Positions 34,744 through 43,517 of a stretch of 64,000 bases of DNA are shown piece by piece; the first letter of the stretch is position 1; each line of letters begins with the position of its first letter. This stretch comes from Pseudonocardia sp. N23. GTDB taxonomy: Bacteria > Actinomycetota > Actinomycetes > Mycobacteriales > Pseudonocardiaceae. Under the pieces are notes generated by a model that worked only from the letters and a program-made list of their open reading frames with translations, was not told the origin of the DNA and did not search any database. The DNA is taken from the NCBI RefSeq assembly GCF_002583555.1, contig NZ_BEGX01000114.1:215689-279688 (forward strand), written 5' to 3'. A program made the position numbers and the translations under genes.

Positions 34744-35622
34744 CTACTCCAGCAGGCCCGCCGAGCGCAGGGCCGCGCGGACGTCCTCGTGGTGCATCTC
34801 GTCGAGCGGGACCAGCGGCAGCCGGATGCCCGGCTCGATCAGCCCCAGCTCGGCCAGCGCCCACTTGACCGGGATCGGGTTGGGCTCGGAGAACAGCGCG
34901 CGGTGCAGGCCGGCCAGGGTCGCGTCGATCTCCGACGCGGTCTCGTCGTCACCGGCGACGGCGGCGTTGCACATCCTCGCCATCGCCTCGGGGGCGACGT
35001 TGGCCGTCACCGAGATGTCGCCGTGGAAGCCGGCCAGCATGCTGGCACGGGCGGTGCCGTCGTCGCCGGAGTAGAGGGCGAAGTCGGGCAGGCCGAGCGC
35101 GACGAGGTCGCGGACCCGGTCGAGGTCGCCCTTCGCCTCCTTGAGCCCGACGATGTTCCCGACCTCGGCGAGCCGCTCCACGGTCGACGGCAGCATGTCG
35201 CAGGCGGTGCGGCCCGGGACGTTGTAGAGGTACTGCGGCAGGTCGACGGCCTCGGCGACGGCCTTGAAGTGCCGGTAGAGGCCCTCCTGCGGAGGCTTGT
35301 TGTAGTACGGGGTGACGAGCAGGGCGGCGTCGGCTCCGGCGGCCTTCGCGGCCCGGGTGAGGTGGATGGCCTCCGTGGTGCTGTTGGCACCCGTGCCGGC
35401 GATGACGGGCACCCGGCCGGCGGAGACGGCGATGGTGTGGCGGATGACGTCGGTGTGCTCCTCGACCGAGAGCGTCGCCGACTCCCCCGTCGTCCCGACC
35501 GACACGACGGCCGCCGTACCGGCCTCGATCGTGCGGTCGACCAGCTTGGCCAGGGCGTCCATGTCGACGGTGCCGTCCACCCGCATCGGGGTGACGATGG
35601 CGACGATGCTGCCGGTGATCAT
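34744..35622 (-). CDS. dapA: 4-hydroxy-tetrahydrodipicolinate synthase, E. coli-like
   Basis: The 292-residue enzyme condenses pyruvate with aspartate semialdehyde in lysine/diaminopimelate synthesis. Key residues fall at E. coli numbering without gaps: T44-T45 (VGTTGES), Y107, Y133 (YNVPGRT), R138 and Schiff-base K161 (GLKEAKGD). The start MITGSIVAIVTPM and the stretch SGDDGTARASML...EPNPIPVKWALAELGL follow the proteobacterial form, not the mycobacterial ~300-residue DapA I remember. This hints at horizontal gain or a second dapA. AAGGA lies upstream of the ATG. Flanking genes are unrelated to lysine synthesis. Confidence 0.94.
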   Translation of the reverse strand: MITGSIVAIVTPMRVDGTVDMDALAKLVDRTIEAGTAAVVSVGTTGESATLSVEEHTDVIRHTIAVSAGRVPVIAGTGANSTTEAIHLTRAAKAAGADAALLVTPYYNKPPQEGLYRHFKAVAEAVDLPQYLYNVPGRTACDMLPSTVERLAEVGNIVGLKEAKGDLDRVRDLVALGLPDFALYSGDDGTARASMLAGFHGDISVTANVAPEAMARMCNAAVAGDDETASEIDATLAGLHRALFSEPNPIPVKWALAELGLIEPGIRLPLVPLDEMHHEDVRAALRSAGLLE

Positions 35623-35728
35623 GGTGTACGTCCTTCGCGCCGGGCCGGGATGCCGGGCGACGACGCTACCCGGCCGGGTCGGTCCGGCCGAGTCCCCGTG
35701 GTCCGGGCCACGTGCGGCCCCGGACCGG

Positions 35729-36520
35729 TCAGCCCCAGGCCAGCTGCGTGGGCTGCACCGAACGGCCGACCCGGCGGACGGTCACCGTCACGATGATCGC
35801 GGCCGCGATCAGCGCGGTCACCGACACCGCGAGCGGGCGGTCGTTGGTCGCGACACCGACGAGCGCCCACACCGCCGCGGCCGCGTACCCGAGGATCGAC
35901 GTCCCGGTGCTGACGACCCAGCAGACGATCGCGGCGGTCACCAGCAGCACGGTGACGGCAGCCGCCAGGGGCAGGGCCCCCTCGCCCGGCAGTCCCTCGG
36001 CGACACCGGTCGCGGCCGTGCCGAGCACCGTCGCGAGCGACACCCAGCCGGTGTAGACGGCCAGCGGCGTCCGGAACAGGGCCCGCTCGAGCGGGGTCGC
36101 CGCCGGTTCCTGCGACAGGCGGCCGAACACGGTCGCCAGGCAGACGAGCAGCGCGACGATGACGATCTCCGCCGCCAGCACGTGCCGGGTGCCGAACGCG
36201 AGGATCCACAGCGGGTTGAGCACCGCCGACACCGCGAGCCACCAGCCGGTGCGCCGGTGCACGGCCCGCGACCGCTGCGACGGGAGCAACGCGAACACGG
36301 CGTAGGCCAGGAAACCCAGGTAGACGAGCCCCCAGATGCTGAACGCCCAGCCCGCGGCCAGCAGCGGCGTCTGGTAGTCGTTGGCGACGACGCCGACGCC
36401 CTCCCCGATCGCGCCGGAGCCGCCGAGTGTGGCGACGACCGTCTGCACGACTGCCAGTACGAGGACGACGGCCCCACGGACGAGATCGGGAATCGTGCTG
36501 CGCGGCACCGTGACGGTCAT
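35729..36520 (-). CDS. TspO/MBR-like tryptophan-rich membrane protein
   Basis: The 263-residue protein has about seven hydrophobic helices, including AGWAFSIWGLVYLGFLAYAVF and VHRRTGWWLAVSAVLNPLWILAFG, which resemble the tryptophan-rich sensory protein (TspO) group. Classical TspO is about 160 residues with five helices; this longer form is commonly annotated as tryptophan-rich sensory protein in actinobacteria. Ligand (tetrapyrrole, lipid or other) is unknown. The ATG at 36520 has GGGAG 9 bases upstream. Unusually few tryptophans remain in the C-terminal helices. Confidence 0.72.
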   Translation of the reverse strand: MTVTVPRSTIPDLVRGAVVLVLAVVQTVVATLGGSGAIGEGVGVVANDYQTPLLAAGWAFSIWGLVYLGFLAYAVFALLPSQRSRAVHRRTGWWLAVSAVLNPLWILAFGTRHVLAAEIVIVALLVCLATVFGRLSQEPAATPLERALFRTPLAVYTGWVSLATVLGTAATGVAEGLPGEGALPLAAAVTVLLVTAAIVCWVVSTGTSILGYAAAAVWALVGVATNDRPLAVSVTALIAAAIIVTVTVRRVGRSVQPTQLAWG

Positions 36521-36715
36521 GGCGCCATGCTCCCGCCGCGAGGCCGGTCCGGCCAGTCGGATCCCGGCGCGCCCGGTCGCGGCGCGCCGGACGTCGTCCG
36601 ACACCGGTCACTCGATCCCGACGAGCGGCGTCCCCGCCGCGACGGACGCGCCGGTCCCGACGAGCCCCGCCTGCGAACCCGCCCGTCGTGGAACCCGGTG
36701 GCCGCGACAGGACGG

Positions 36716-36740
36716 GCCTGCCGGGTCGAGGCCGGCAGGC
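36716..36740. terminator. hairpin after the ABC transporter operon
   Basis: GCCTGCCGG (36716-36724) pairs with CCGGCAGGC (36732-36740) over a 7-base loop, 5 bases beyond the stop of the last ABC permease gene. The rest of the 225-base gap to the TspO-like gene holds no clear feature. Confidence 0.7.
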
Positions 36741-36745
36741 GGGGA

Positions 36746-37570
36746 TCAGCGCAGCAGGAGCTTCTCCAGCCGCCGCGACGCGATCACGACCCCGATGCCG
36801 ATCATCACCACGAAGTACGCCAGGTGCGCGAGCAGGCCGGGACCGACGACGCCCGTCGTCAGCCCCCGCATCAGCTCGACGGCGTGGTAGAGCGGCAGGC
36901 ACTCCACGACGATCTGCAGCCAGCGGGGGTAGACCGAGAGCGGGTAGAACGTCGTGGAGAACAGGAACATCGGCAGCACCGCGAGGGTGACCAGGTCGAA
37001 GTCCTGCCAGGACCGCATGAACGACGTGGCCGCCATCCCGACCGCGGCGAACGCGAACGCGACCAGCAGCGCCGCGGGCAGCGCCAGCAGCGCCCAGGGC
37101 GACGCGATCAGCCCGAACCCGGCCATCACCGACAGGAACGCCGTGGCGTACAGGCCACCGCGCAGCAGCGCCCAGCCGATCTCCCCCAGCGCGACGTCGA
37201 CCGGCCCGAGCGGGGTGGCGAGCATCGAGTCGTACAGGCGGGCGTAGTGCAGCTTGAAGAACACGTTGTACGTCGAGTCGAACACCGCGCCGTTCATCGC
37301 CGACGCCGCCAGCAGGCCGGGCGCGATGAACGCCGCGTACGAGATCGGCTGCCCGTCGGGTCCCGGCAGGTCACCGACGAGCGAGCCCAGCCCGGTGCCC
37401 ATCGCGAGCAGGTAGAACAGCGGCTCGAAGAAGCCCGAGACGAACGCGAGCCACGTCCGCCGCGACGCCGCGGCCGAGCGGACCATCATCATCCTGGCCC
37501 GGCCGGCATAGCTGCCCGCGGGCAGCAACCGCCACACCTGCGGCGCCGGTGGCACGGTGGGAGCACTCAT
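36746..37570 (-). CDS. ABC-2 type transporter permease
   Basis: The 274-residue protein has six hydrophobic helices and the ABC-2 permease pattern (FFEPLFYLLAMGTGLGSLVG, FIAPGLLAASAMNGAVFDSTY, FLFSTTFYPLSVYPRWLQIVVECLPLYHAVELMRGL). NodJ/DrrB-like pumps share these features. It overlaps the upstream permease by 4 bases (ATGA at 37567-37570). The three-gene set (ATPase plus two unlike permeases) suggests a heterodimeric exporter for a drug, lipid or glycan; substrate unknown. Confidence 0.9.
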   Translation of the reverse strand: MSAPTVPPAPQVWRLLPAGSYAGRARMMMVRSAAASRRTWLAFVSGFFEPLFYLLAMGTGLGSLVGDLPGPDGQPISYAAFIAPGLLAASAMNGAVFDSTYNVFFKLHYARLYDSMLATPLGPVDVALGEIGWALLRGGLYATAFLSVMAGFGLIASPWALLALPAALLVAFAFAAVGMAATSFMRSWQDFDLVTLAVLPMFLFSTTFYPLSVYPRWLQIVVECLPLYHAVELMRGLTTGVVGPGLLAHLAYFVVMIGIGVVIASRRLEKLLLR

Positions 37571-38397
37571 GCGGCGAGCCTGCGGGTGAACAGCCGGGCC
37601 ACCAGGACCCCTCCGACCGCCAGCAGCACGAGCAGGACGGCGAGGTGACCCAGCGTCGGCACCAGCGTCCAGGTGCCCAGCGCGGCGCCGCGGGCGATCT
37701 CGGTGCCGTGCCACAACGGGGAGACCCAGACGACGGGCCGGACCCACTCGGGCAGCCGGTCGACCGGGAAGAACGTCCCGGAGAACAGCGTCATCGGGAT
37801 GACGACGAACCGGAACAGCGCGCTGAACGCGTTGCCCTCGTTCTCCACGGTGGCCGCGAACGCCGTGATCAGCGACGCGACCGCGAGCCCGGTGAGCACC
37901 GCCGCCGCCAACGACACCACGATCCCCGGGCCCGCCACACCGCCGAACACGGCGATGACCAGCACGTACACGATGCCGGAGCCGAGCATCTTGAGCCCGG
38001 TCCACGACAGCACACCCAGCCCGATCTGCGCCCCGGTGAGCGGACCCGACGCCATCGCGACGTAGATCCGCTGCCACTTGAAGCCCGACAGGATCGGGTA
38101 CGTCGACTCGAACGCCGCGCTCTGCGCCGCCGACATCGCCAGCAGCGCCGGCGCGAGCCACACCAGGTAGGGCACCCCGCCGGTCGCCGCCGCGGCGTTC
38201 GGTCCGCTGCCGACGAGCGCCCCGAAACCCACGCCGAACGCCAGCAGGAACAGCAGCGGCTGCAGGATCGACGACACCGCCGTGGCGCGCCAGTTGCGCC
38301 GGTACCAGCGCCAGTGGTGCTCGACGACGCGCCCGACGCCGCCCAGCGCCGTCGGGGCGAAGCCCGTCGAGGGTGCGGCCACCGTGGGAACCGCCAT
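37567..38397 (-). CDS. ABC-2 type transporter permease
   Basis: The 276-residue permease is homologous in layout to its downstream partner: RNWRATAVSSILQPLLFLLAFGVGFGALVG, VWLAPALLAMSAAQSAAFESTYPIL and PMTLFSGTFFPVDRLPEWVRPVVWVSPLWHGTEIARG. It has six predicted helices. Its ATG shares one base with the stop of the ATPase gene upstream. The paired permeases look like products of an old duplication. Confidence 0.9.
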   Translation of the reverse strand: MAVPTVAAPSTGFAPTALGGVGRVVEHHWRWYRRNWRATAVSSILQPLLFLLAFGVGFGALVGSGPNAAAATGGVPYLVWLAPALLAMSAAQSAAFESTYPILSGFKWQRIYVAMASGPLTGAQIGLGVLSWTGLKMLGSGIVYVLVIAVFGGVAGPGIVVSLAAAVLTGLAVASLITAFAATVENEGNAFSALFRFVVIPMTLFSGTFFPVDRLPEWVRPVVWVSPLWHGTEIARGAALGTWTLVPTLGHLAVLLVLLAVGGVLVARLFTRRLAA

Positions 38398-39320
38398 CAG
38401 TCGACCAGGGTCCGGCCGGTGAGACGGAGGAAGACGTCCTCCAGCGACGAGCGCCGTACCAGCGACGACAGCGGCACGAACCCGGCACCGACGACGTCGC
38501 CCTGGGTGCGTTCGCCGTCGGCGGTGTAGAGCAGGAAGCGGTCGGGCAGCTCCTCCACCCGGTCGGCGTGGCGCTCCAGGGCCGCGGCGCCCGGGCGGCG
38601 CTCGGGGTCGAACCGCAGCTCCAGGACCTCGCGGGTGGAGTAGCGGCTGATCAGCTCGGCCGGGGAGCCTTCGGCGGCGATCACCCCACCGTCCATGACG
38701 ACGAGCCGGTCGCACAGCTGCTCGGCCTCGTCCATGTAGTGGGTGGTGACGATCTGCGTGACGCCCTCGCGCTTGAGCCGGTACAGCCTGTCCCACAGCA
38801 GGTGCCGGGCCTGCGGGTCGAGCCCCGTGGTCGGCTCGTCGAGCAGCAGCAGCTCCGGGTCGTTGACCAGGGACCGGGCGATCGTGAGCCGGCGCTTCAT
38901 CCCGCCGGAAAGCTCCTCCACCGTGTCGCCCGCCCGCTCGGTGAGCTGGGCGAACTCCAGCAGCTCCGTGGCCTTCTCCCGCACGTGGCGGCGCGGCAGC
39001 CCGAAGTATCGGCCGTAGATCTCCAGGTTCTCGCGGACCGACAGCTCCGCGTCGAGGTTGTCGAGCTGCGGGACGACGCCGATGCGGGCGCGGATCCGCG
39101 GCCCGTCGGCGCCCGGGTCCATCCCCAGCACCGACAGCGTGCCGCCGGTGCGCGGCGACACACAGGCGATCATCCGCATCGTCGACGACTTCCCGGCGCC
39201 GTTGGGGCCCAGGAAACCGAACACCTCACCCGGCGCGACATCGACGTCGATCCCCCGGACCGCCTCGACCGCGCCGAAACTCTTACGCAGACCTCGGGCC
39301 TGGACGAGCGCGTCGGACAC
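38397..39320 (-). CDS. ABC transporter ATP-binding protein (DrrA/NodI type)
   Basis: The 307-residue ATPase has Walker A GPNGAGKSS (residues 38-46), signature LSGGMKRRL, Walker B LLLLDEPTTGLDP and the switch histidine in VTTHYMDEAEQL. A C-terminal ~80-residue extension (VLELRFDPERRPGAAALERH...) is typical of DrrA-type exporters. The GTG at 39320 (MSDALVQARGLRKSFG) is taken as the start, since the open frame upstream has no family match. It leads the three-gene exporter operon. Confidence 0.93.
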   Translation of the reverse strand: MSDALVQARGLRKSFGAVEAVRGIDVDVAPGEVFGFLGPNGAGKSSTMRMIACVSPRTGGTLSVLGMDPGADGPRIRARIGVVPQLDNLDAELSVRENLEIYGRYFGLPRRHVREKATELLEFAQLTERAGDTVEELSGGMKRRLTIARSLVNDPELLLLDEPTTGLDPQARHLLWDRLYRLKREGVTQIVTTHYMDEAEQLCDRLVVMDGGVIAAEGSPAELISRYSTREVLELRFDPERRPGAAALERHADRVEELPDRFLLYTADGERTQGDVVGAGFVPLSSLVRRSSLEDVFLRLTGRTLVD

Positions 39321-39549
39321 GACCAGACCGTAACCCGGCGCACCGACAGGACGCGCAGCGATCACCGGCCGCACCTCGCACACCGCACCTGCGCCACGCG
39401 CATGGCGCGCCGGCAAGTGGGGTCAGCGCGCGGGTCGTGGCATCGCCGCCGACCGCGAACACCCCGCGATGACCGCGCAGGGGCGGCCCGTCTACCGGGA
39501 GGCGGGCGCCCCGACTCCCGCAGCGCCGCCGCGCAGCGGTGTCGGACGG

Positions 39550-40083
39550 TCAGCGGATGCGGTACTGCAGCCAGTGCTCGTCACGGACGTCATCGGGGGT
39601 GATGCGCAGCGCGGCGGGGAACCGGCCGACCTCCACCCAGCCGCGGGCGACGTAGAAGCCGGGCAGGTCGGTACCGCCGCGCGCCGAGGCGAGCAGCTGG
39701 TCGCAGCCCAGCTCGCCGGCACGGCGGATCGCGGCGTCGATCAGTGAGCCGCCCAGCCCGCGACCCTGCAGGTCGGGCCGCACCATCAGCCGGATCATCT
39801 CGGCGCGGTGGGACACGACGGGGCCGGCGCCGCGGCGCAGGAAGACCACGGCGGCCAGGTCGTTCTCCTCACCCACGGCCAGCATGTGCAGCTGCCCGGC
39901 GCGGACCTGGTCGAGGGTGCGGGCGGCGAGGGCGCGGACGTCGGCCGCGGGGGCGTCGGCAGGGAAGCCGACCGCGCCACCGGCCCGGGTCACCTCGAGC
40001 CACAGCGAGGCGAAGGCCTCGGTGAGCTCGGCGCCCGGGTCGGCGACGACGTACGTCGACGGACTCAGAGATTCGGGAACCAC
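39550..40083 (-). CDS. GNAT-family N-acetyltransferase
   Basis: The 177-residue protein has [32 protein letters not shown], the acetyl-CoA-binding R/Q-x-x-G-x-G loop, and the late block [23 protein letters not shown]. The GTG at 40083 lies inside the end of ndk (19-base overlap), giving the start [17 protein letters not shown]. Tight overlap suggests translation coupled to ndk. The substrate cannot be read from sequence. Confidence 0.85.
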   Translation of the reverse strand: MVPESLSPSTYVVADPGAELTEAFASLWLEVTRAGGAVGFPADAPAADVRALAARTLDQVRAGQLHMLAVGEENDLAAVVFLRRGAGPVVSHRAEMIRLMVRPDLQGRGLGGSLIDAAIRRAGELGCDQLLASARGGTDLPGFYVARGWVEVGRFPAALRITPDDVRDEHWLQYRIR

Positions 40084-40475
40084 AGCTTGATCTCGCGGGC
40101 GGCGGACTCGGGCGAGTCGGAGCCGTGCACCAGGTTGTACTGCACCTCGAGGCCGAAGTCGCCGCGGATGCTGCCGGGGGCCGCCTTGTCGACGGGGTCG
40201 GTGCCCCCGGCGAGCTGACGCCACGCCGAGATGGCGCGCGGGCCCTCGGCGACGGCCGCGAGGACCGGGCCGGAGGTGATGAACTCGAGGAGCGACTCGA
40301 AGAAGGGCTTGCCGTCGTGCTCGGCGTAGTGCTGGGAGGCGAGCTCACGGTCGACCGCGCGCAGCTCGAGCGCCACGAGCGAGAGGCCCTTGCGCTCGAT
40401 GCGCGAGACGACCTCGCCGATGAGGCGGCGCTCGACGCCGTCGGGCTTGACGAGGACCAGGGTGCGTTCAGTCAC
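40065..40475 (-). CDS. ndk: nucleoside-diphosphate kinase
   Basis: The 136-residue enzyme balances NTP pools by phosphate transfer through a phosphohistidine. The catalytic H117 is in [12 protein letters not shown], and the start [22 protein letters not shown] is standard. The GTG at 40475 gives the exact family length. In mycobacteria ndk sits between rne and the DUF4233 gene; here several genes intervene on each side. Confidence 0.97.
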   Translation of the reverse strand: MTERTLVLVKPDGVERRLIGEVVSRIERKGLSLVALELRAVDRELASQHYAEHDGKPFFESLLEFITSGPVLAAVAEGPRAISAWRQLAGGTDPVDKAAPGSIRGDFGLEVQYNLVHGSDSPESAAREIKLWFPNL

Positions 40476-40566
40476 CGCGTCAGCGTATCGACGCACCGTC
40501 GCGTCCCCGGGAACGGGCCCGTCACCTGTTCGGCCCCGCCACCGCCCGCGTGCCCGCTCGTTGGAC

Positions 40567-41556
40567 GTGGATGTGGGGTTCGGTGCGAGGAGCAGACGGC
40601 GGACGCGGGCACGAGCGGTGGCCGCGGCGCTCGTGATCGGTCTGGCGACGACGTTCCTCGCCGCGTGTCAGGACCTCGACCCGCCGCTGCTGCCCGATCT
40701 CACCCAGGCCCCGGTGGGGTGCGCCCCGGCCACCGAGATCGCGCCCGGCAGTTGCACGGCCTGGGACGTGTGCCCGGTCGCCGACCCGCAGAACCCGCAC
40801 GCGAAGTGCGTGACGTCGGGCCCGATGCGGCAGGTGCGGCTGCGGTTCACGTCGTCGGAGGAGAACGTCGGCGACGGTCCCCTGCTGCTCTACGGCCACC
40901 GCGACTCGACGGCGACGCCGACCATGGCGGTGCGCCAGGCATTGCAGCCCGGTGAGGATGCGCCGCTGCCCGCGTCGTTCGCCGACGCCCAGCGGCCGGT
41001 CCCGGGCGCGTCGATGTACTACGAGCCGGCGACGATGCACCAGCACTGGCACCTGCTGGCGTTCGACCGGTTCCGGCTCGTCGCCGCCGACGGCCACACG
41101 GTGGTGTCGGACCGCAAGAACGGCTTCTGTCTGGGCGACCGCTACGACATCTACACGACGGACACGCTGGCCCACATCGTCACCGACGACGGATCGCCGC
41201 AGGCGGTGCTGGGCGACGCGTTGGCAGCCAACGACTGCCGGATGCACCACCCGGAGGCGCTCGACGTCGCCGAGGGCATCTCGGTGGGCAGCGGCGACAA
41301 CTACGACTACACCGTCGACTACCAGTGGCTCGACGTCACGACGGTGCCGTCGGGGACGTACACGCTGGTCAACACGGTGAACCCGGACCGGCAGCTCCTG
41401 GAGAAGGACTACGAGAACAACTCGTCGTCGATCGTGGTGTCGATCCACTGGCCCGGTGGTGGCGCGGCGCCACGGACGGTCACGGCGCCGCCGGAGGTGC
41501 ACCTGGTGCGCAGCTGCCCCGGCCACGAGACGTGCAGCGAGGCCGACGCGTCCTGA
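40567..41556 (+). CDS. lysyl-oxidase-like lipoprotein
   Basis: The N-terminus is Arg-rich then hydrophobic and ends in a lipobox LAAC (C34), so the mature protein should be lipid-anchored outside the membrane. The body has the lysyl oxidase copper site H158-Q-H160-W-H162 in [15 protein letters not shown], with paired cysteines ([25 protein letters not shown]) and [23 protein letters not shown] typical of PF01186-like proteins. The family oxidises lysine side chains with copper and a lysine tyrosylquinone. The start is uncertain: GTG at 40567 puts the signal at a normal position, though no good Shine-Dalgarno is visible. It is convergent with the DUF4233 gene and inserted relative to mycobacteria. 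Confidence 0.82.
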   Translation: MDVGFGARSRRRTRARAVAAALVIGLATTFLAACQDLDPPLLPDLTQAPVGCAPATEIAPGSCTAWDVCPVADPQNPHAKCVTSGPMRQVRLRFTSSEENVGDGPLLLYGHRDSTATPTMAVRQALQPGEDAPLPASFADAQRPVPGASMYYEPATMHQHWHLLAFDRFRLVAADGHTVVSDRKNGFCLGDRYDIYTTDTLAHIVTDDGSPQAVLGDALAANDCRMHHPEALDVAEGISVGSGDNYDYTVDYQWLDVTTVPSGTYTLVNTVNPDRQLLEKDYENNSSSIVVSIHWPGGGAAPRTVTAPPEVHLVRSCPGHETCSEADAS

Positions 41557-41565
41557 GCGGCGGAC

Positions 41566-41967
41566 TCAGGTCCGCTGGGAGGGGAGGTCCCCGCGCGCCA
41601 TCCTGCGGGCGACGTCACGGCGCAGGAGCAGCAGCCCGCCCCACACCATGACGAACACGATCCCGATGACCCACATCGCCGGGACGAACGCGATGCAGGC
41701 GAACACGCCGATCTGCAGGACGAGCGCGTAGGCCAGCCCCCACGGACGACGCTGGAGCCCGGAGCCGACGATCATGGCCACCGCGAGGACGGTCATGGAG
41801 ACGACCCCCTCGGTCGTGGCGCCCTCGCCGAACTTGGGCAGCACCAGCATCGCGAGCAGCACGACGACGGCCTCGAGGACCAACGTCATGGCGAAGACCC
41901 CGCGGATGCCCTTCATGGGGTCGGTCGCGGGCGGCGGGACCGCGGGCGGGGTCTCCGGGGTGCTCAC
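41566..41967 (-). CDS. DUF4233 membrane protein
   Basis: The 133-residue protein has four hydrophobic helices (GVFAMTLVLEAVVVLLAMLVLPKFG, VVSMTVLAVAMIVGSGL, WGLAYALVLQIGVFACIAFVP, WVIGIVFVMVWGGLLLL) and a basic C-terminus. DUF4233 proteins are found directly downstream of folC in many actinobacteria, as here with an ATGA overlap. Function is unknown; the constant link to folC suggests a role in folate handling, but that is inference. Confidence 0.85.
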   Translation of the reverse strand: MSTPETPPAVPPPATDPMKGIRGVFAMTLVLEAVVVLLAMLVLPKFGEGATTEGVVSMTVLAVAMIVGSGLQRRPWGLAYALVLQIGVFACIAFVPAMWVIGIVFVMVWGGLLLLRRDVARRMARGDLPSQRT

Positions 41968-43517
41968 TCCGGTTCCTTCCCGTAGAGCGCGCGGGCCTGA
42001 CCGGCCGTGACCACCGACCCGGTGACGACGACGCCGACCCCGGAGTCGCCGCCCTCCTCCGCGAGCTCGACGCCCTGCTCGATCGCTCGTGCGAGGAGGG
42101 GTTCGACGCTGACCCGCTCCGCGCCGAAGACCTCGACGGCGAGCGCCGCCAGCTCGTCGGGGTTCATCGCGCGCGCGGTGTCGGCGGCGGTGACGACGAT
42201 CTCGTGCAGCGCGGGTTCCAGCTCGGTGAGCAGGCCGCGGGCGTCCTTGTCGCGCATCACGCCGATGATGCCGACGAGCCGGGTGAAGCGGAACTCCGAG
42301 AGCAGCGAGGCCGCCAGGGCGCGGGCGCCGTGCGGGTTGTGCGCGGCGTCGATCAGGACGGTGGGGGTGCCCGGCTCGCTGCGCATCCGCTCCAGCCGGC
42401 CCGGTGTGCGCACCGACGCGAAGGCGGCGCGCACGGCGTCGGCGTCGAGGGGCTGGGCCGGGCCCGCCCCGATCAGCGCCTCCGCCGCAGCGAGTGCGAT
42501 GGCGGCGTTGGACGCCTGGTGCTCGCCGTGCAGCGGCAGGAAGATGTCGTCGTAACGGCCGGACAGGCCCTGCAGCTCCAGGCGCTGCCCGCCGACGGCG
42601 ATCTCGCGCTCCCGCACCCCGAACTCGGCGCCCTCGCGGGCGACCTGGGCGCCGACCTCGACGGCCCGCTCCAGCAGGACCGCGGCGACGTCGCGCTCCT
42701 GGGTGGCGAGCACGGCGATCGAGCCGGGCTTGATGATGCCGGCCTTCTCCCGGGCGATGCCGAGGATGTCGTTCCCGAGGAACTCGGCGTGGTCGAGCCC
42801 GATCGGGGTGATCACGGCGACGGTGCCGTCGACGACGTTGGTCGCGTCCCAGCGTCCGCCCAGCCCGACCTCGACGACGGCCGCCTCGACGGGTGCGTCG
42901 GCGAACGCGGCGAACGCCATCGCCGTGAGCACCTCGAACTTGGACAGGGCCGGCTCGCCCTCGCCGCGCTTGGCGTCGACCAGCTCGACGAACGGCTCGA
43001 CCTCGCGGTAGACCGACACGTAGCGCTCTGCCGGGACCGGCCGGTTGTCGAGGTTGATCCGCTCGGTGGCCCGCTGCAGGTGGGGGCTGGTGTAGCGGCC
43101 GGTGCGCAGCCCGATCTCCGAGAGCAGTGCGTCGACCATCCGGGCCACCGACGTCTTGCCGTTGGTGCCGGTGATGTGGACGACGGGGTACCCGCGCTGA
43201 GGCTCGCCGAGCGCGTCGACGAGCGCGGCGATCCGGTCGAGCGAGGGCTCCATGACGGTCTCGGGCCAGCGCTTGTCGAGCACCGCCTCGACGGCGAGGA
43301 ACTCCGCGAACCCCGCCACTGTCGACCCCACGGGCACGACGTCGGGGGTGTCGGCGCCGCGGATCGCGTCGAGGACGTGCGCGATGACCGCGTCCTCCGT
43401 GGCCTCCTCGGGCGAGGCGACCGCGCCCTCGCCCTCGGGCAGGTCGCCTTCGTCGGCGTAGCCGTCCACGCCGCCCTCGGGGAGGTCGTCGTCGTGTCCC
43501 GGATCGTGGTCGTTCAC
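41964..43517 (-). CDS. folC: bifunctional folylpolyglutamate/dihydrofolate synthase
   Basis: The 517-residue ligase adds glutamate to folates. It has [21 protein letters not shown] (P-loop), the Omega-loop and second site [36 protein letters not shown], and [20 protein letters not shown] ~70-residue acidic N-terminal extension ([15 protein letters not shown]...) precedes the enzyme core and is not needed for the fold. The GTG overlaps the valS stop by 4 bases (43514-43517), so valS-folC-DUF4233 is one operon. Confidence 0.95.
   Translation of the reverse strand: MNDHDPGHDDDLPEGGVDGYADEGDLPEGEGAVASPEEATEDAVIAHVLDAIRGADTPDVVPVGSTVAGFAEFLAVEAVLDKRWPETVMEPSLDRIAALVDALGEPQRGYPVVHITGTNGKTSVARMVDALLSEIGLRTGRYTSPHLQRATERINLDNRPVPAERYVSVYREVEPFVELVDAKRGEGEPALSKFEVLTAMAFAAFADAPVEAAVVEVGLGGRWDATNVVDGTVAVITPIGLDHAEFLGNDILGIAREKAGIIKPGSIAVLATQERDVAAVLLERAVEVGAQVAREGAEFGVREREIAVGGQRLELQGLSGRYDDIFLPLHGEHQASNAAIALAAAEALIGAGPAQPLDADAVRAAFASVRTPGRLERMRSEPGTPTVLIDAAHNPHGARALAASLLSEFRFTRLVGIIGVMRDKDARGLLTELEPALHEIVVTAADTARAMNPDELAALAVEVFGAERVSVEPLLARAIEQGVELAEEGGDSGVGVVVTGSVVTAGQARALYGKEPE

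Noticed and set aside
32155-40083. Genomic island between rne and ndk relative to mycobacteria
   Set aside because: No integrase, attachment repeats, tRNA or base-composition break; apart from dapA the genes look native. It is better seen as ordinary rearrangement.
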